NCBI RefSeq assembly: GCF_965263005.1
Contig: NZ_OZ253579.1
Location: 186,001-250,000 of the forward strand
Length of the DNA stretch: 64,000 nt
Source of the DNA: Rariloculus sp965263005
Lineage (GTDB): Bacteria; Pseudomonadota; Gammaproteobacteria; Steroidobacterales; Rariloculaceae
Direction of reading: 5' to 3'
Part shown: piece by piece, positions 62,014-64,000 of the stretch
How the letters are laid out: every line of letters begins with the position of its first letter
How positions within the stretch are numbered: the first letter of the stretch is position 1
Position numbers and translations under genes: made by a program
Notes under the pieces: generated by a model
The model's input: the letters and a program-made list of their open reading frames with translations, nothing else
Told to the model about the DNA's origin: nothing
Database searches by the model: none

Positions 62014-62877
62014 GTGACGACCGCTTTGGTGCGACGACAAGAAGATCTGATGCTGAGCGGCCCGCTGGGCAGCCTGGATCAATACACCCACGCCATCAAC
62101 AGCATTCCCGTGCTGAGCGCCGAAGAGGAATACGAGCTTGCGACGCGGCTGCACAGGGATGGCGATCTCGATGCCGCTCGCTCGCTCGTGCTCGCGCATC
62201 TGCGATTTGTCGTTCATATCGCGCGCGGCTACTCGGGCTACGGGCTGCAGCTCGGCGACCTGATACAGGAAGGCAATGTCGGCCTGATGAAGGCAGTGAA
62301 GCGATTCGATCCCGAGGTCGGAACCCGGCTCGTCTCTTTCGCCGTGCACTGGATCCGCGCCGAGATTCACGAATTCGTATTGCGGAACTGGCGGCTCGTC
62401 AAGGTCGCAACCACGAAGGCCCAGAGGAAGCTGTTTTTCAACCTGCGCAAGGCCAAGAAGCATCTCGGCTGGTTGAGCCGGGAGGAAACCGAGGCCATCG
62501 CGAAGGACCTGGGTGTCACGGCTCGCGAAGTCACCGAGATGGAAGGCCGGCTCAGCAGCCGCGACATGAGCTTCGATCCCGGCCCGAGCGACGAAGACGA
62601 CTATGCACCTCAGGCGTATTTACCGAGCCCCGACGTCGACCCCGCCACGGCCGTCGAGAACGATGACTGGTCCGAGTCCACGCGCGCGCGCCTCGCTCAC
62701 GCGCTACAGCAACTCGATGAGCGCAGCCGCGACATCGTCCAGCGCCGCTGGCTCAGCGAACCCAAATTGACGCTTCGCGAACTCGCGGCCGAATATGAAG
62801 TCTCGGCCGAGAGAATCCGTCAGATCGAGGCGAACGCGATGGGCAAGCTCAAAACCCTCATGCCCGCCCCGGGCTAG
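62014..62877 (+). CDS. rpoH: RNA polymerase sigma-32 factor
   Basis: A 287-residue heat-shock sigma factor. Region 2 includes AHLRFVVHIARGYSGYGLQL, GDLIQEGNVGLMKAVKRFDP and SFAVHWIRAEIHEFVLRNWR; the RpoH box is QRKLFFNLRKAKKHL; region 4 ends TLRELAAEYEVSAERIRQIE. The start is GTG 62014 with GGAGG 10 bases upstream. It follows ftsX as in other gammaproteobacteria; the CIRCE site in front of it suggests additional HrcA control. Confidence 0.97.
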   Translation: MTTALVRRQEDLMLSGPLGSLDQYTHAINSIPVLSAEEEYELATRLHRDGDLDAARSLVLAHLRFVVHIARGYSGYGLQLGDLIQEGNVGLMKAVKRFDPEVGTRLVSFAVHWIRAEIHEFVLRNWRLVKVATTKAQRKLFFNLRKAKKHLGWLSREETEAIAKDLGVTAREVTEMEGRLSSRDMSFDPGPSDEDDYAPQAYLPSPDVDPATAVENDDWSESTRARLAHALQQLDERSRDIVQRRWLSEPKLTLRELAAEYEVSAERIRQIEANAMGKLKTLMPAPG

Positions 62878-62990
62878 TCCGGGCCCGTCATCACGCTCAC
62901 TCGCGGTATCATGCCCGGAGCAGCCGGGGAACGTGTGACCCGGCGCATCAATGGCTCTTCGACGTCGGAATCGAAGCGGGTAGGTGGCGC

Positions 62991-63458
62991 ATGTCTGCGG
63001 CCGACAAATGGCTCGATGAATACGGCAGGAATCACGGCCATGCAGCAAACAAGGCGCTGCACTGGGTATGCGTCCCGCTGATCGTGGCGAGCCTGATCGG
63101 GCTGTTGTGGTCGCTGCCGGTACCTGAGACGTTCAGACAATCCTCGCCCGTACTGAACTGGGGCACTCTGTTCATCATGGCCTCCGTGGTCTATTACTTC
63201 ATCCTGTCGTTGAGCCTCGCTTTCGGGATCCTGCCGTTCCTCGTCCTCGTAGTCGTCATCGTGTCGCGGCTCGACGGCCTTGAGACGCCGCTATGGCTGA
63301 TCTCGGGCGTCGTGTTCGCTCTGGCCTGGGCCGGACAGTTCATCGGTCACCGAATCGAGGGCAAGCCGCCTTCGTTCTTCCAGGACCTGCAATATCTGAT
63401 GATCGGGCCGCTCTGGCTGCTCGCGGCCGTCTACCGGCGCCTGCGCATCCCGTACTGA
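62991..63458 (+). CDS. Mpo1-like (DUF962) membrane protein
   Basis: A 155-residue protein with four hydrophobic segments. ADKWLDEYGRNHGHAANKAL and GHRIEGKPPSFFQDLQYLMI are the hallmarks of the DUF962/Mpo1 family. The yeast member is a dioxygenase acting on 2-hydroxy fatty acids; the bacterial role is unknown. Conserved histidines are in HGHAANKALHW and IGHRIEGKP. Confidence 0.9.
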   Translation: MSAADKWLDEYGRNHGHAANKALHWVCVPLIVASLIGLLWSLPVPETFRQSSPVLNWGTLFIMASVVYYFILSLSLAFGILPFLVLVVVIVSRLDGLETPLWLISGVVFALAWAGQFIGHRIEGKPPSFFQDLQYLMIGPLWLLAAVYRRLRIPY

Positions 63459-63483
63459 CCCCGCCCGGACCCGAAACCGAAAC

Positions 63484-64000
63484 ATGACGTCGCGCAAGCT
63501 GGTTGCCATCGTCGAGGACGAAGCGGCTATCCGGGACAATTACGCCGAGCGCTTGCGGCGCCAGGGCTATCGGGTGGCCGGCTACGCGTCCCGCCGCGAG
63601 GCGTTGGCGGGATTCGCCGGCCGATTGCCCGACCTCGTCATCATCGACATCAACCTCGGCGACGAGGTCGAAGGCGGCTTCGAGCTCTGCCGGGAGCTTC
63701 GGGCGCGCTCGGCGCAGCTGCCAATCATCTTTCTCACGGCGCGCGAGAGCGAGCTCGACGTAGTATCGGGCCTCAGGCTCGGCGCCGACGATTACCTGAC
63801 GAAGAACATCAGCCTCGAGCATCTGCTGGCACGCGTCGCGGCGTTGTTTCGCCGCACGGTCGCGCTGAGCTCGAGCGCGGCCGACGGCGAGCGCATCGAG
63901 CGCGGCTCGCTCACGCTTGACCGGGAACGGATGACGGCGACCTGGCGCGAGCGGCCTGTACCGCTCACGGTCACCGAGTTCTGGGTGGTCCATGCGCTCG
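63484..64000 (+). CDS. pdsR: Response regulator, probable PdsR (3' end outside window)
   Basis: 172 residues are visible. The receiver domain has the acidic pocket VEDEAA, phosphorylation site in LVIIDINLGDEVEGGFELC, LTARESE and the lysine in YLTKNIS. It continues into an OmpR-type DNA-binding domain (PLTVTEFWVVHAL). The stretch SGLRLGADDYLTKNISLEHL is close to the response regulator of the proteobacterial dedicated sortase system as I recall it, whose sensor and sortase genes would lie beyond the window. Confidence 0.75.
   Translation, partial: MTSRKLVAIVEDEAAIRDNYAERLRRQGYRVAGYASRREALAGFAGRLPDLVIIDINLGDEVEGGFELCRELRARSAQLPIIFLTARESELDVVSGLRLGADDYLTKNISLEHLLARVAALFRRTVALSSSAADGERIERGSLTLDRERMTATWRERPVPLTVTEFWVVHAL

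Overview
The window reads as a chromosomal segment of a GC-rich gammaproteobacterium. The main evidence is gene order: pyrE, dut, coaBC, radC, rpmB, rpmG, mutM, coaD and rsmD (33.4-42.7 kb) follow the arrangement known from E. coli and relatives, and ftsY-ftsE-ftsX-rpoH (59.3-62.9 kb) is the classical gammaproteobacterial cell-division/heat-shock cluster. Many exported oxidoreductases, TonB receptors, DUF1592/DUF1552 proteins and DUF6152 proteins suggest an aerobic, probably marine or host-associated heterotroph. No rRNA gene or other strict taxonomic marker is present, so the genus is left open.

Layout. 0-7 kb: an ankyrin-repeat tail, a diheme DUF1592 protein, a Tat-exported DUF1552 protein and a TonB-dependent receptor, all on +. 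7.2-10 kb: small exported proteins, a flavin reductase, the decayed 3' end of a catalase gene and tRNA-Phe. 10.2-14.6 kb: ergothioneine synthesis (egtB, egtD) and acetyl-CoA synthetase. 14.8-27.1 kb: an Fe(2+)-trafficking protein, then a block of exported proteins (two DUF6152/'WEGDTLVV' operon members, a signal-bearing MmgE/PrpD protein, a cytochrome c-quinoprotein fusion, an MBL hydrolase, two PQQ-type dehydrogenases, an amidohydrolase). 27.3-42.7 kb: housekeeping (mutY, tRNA-Gly, a nucleotide-transporter-like protein, trmB, ampG-like, xth, pyrE to rsmD), interrupted by a desaturase, ggt and a repeat element. 42.8-45.8 kb: a DUF488 fusion protein, a PIN protein, an XRE-ImmA/IrrE regulator and a small basic protein, which look like a toxin-antitoxin or defence module. 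45.9-49.9 kb: acetyltransferase, exported protein, srkA. 50.2-57.6 kb: a lower-GC accessory block bounded by a broken integrase on the left and an IS3-type remnant on the right; it encodes an iron-type alcohol dehydrogenase, an HSL-type esterase, a TonB receptor, an AraC regulator and an alpha/beta hydrolase, and looks like an acquired ester/alcohol catabolic unit. 57.7-64 kb: an exported protein, ftsYEX, rpoH, an Mpo1-like membrane protein and the start of a pdsR-type response regulator.

Most notable points: a perfect CIRCE (HrcA) operator directly in front of rpoH; a 166-bp palindromic repeat in three copies, one of which supplies the stop codon of rpmB and, when removed with one CTAG, restores a tight rpmB-rpmG junction; the XRE-ImmA/IrrE-PIN-DUF488 module with three ATTCGTATC-type direct repeats in its divergent promoter; the bounded catabolic island; a probable large in-frame deletion in a quinoprotein; and several gene remnants (catalase, TonB receptor, MBL hydrolase, integrase) that point to ongoing gene decay.
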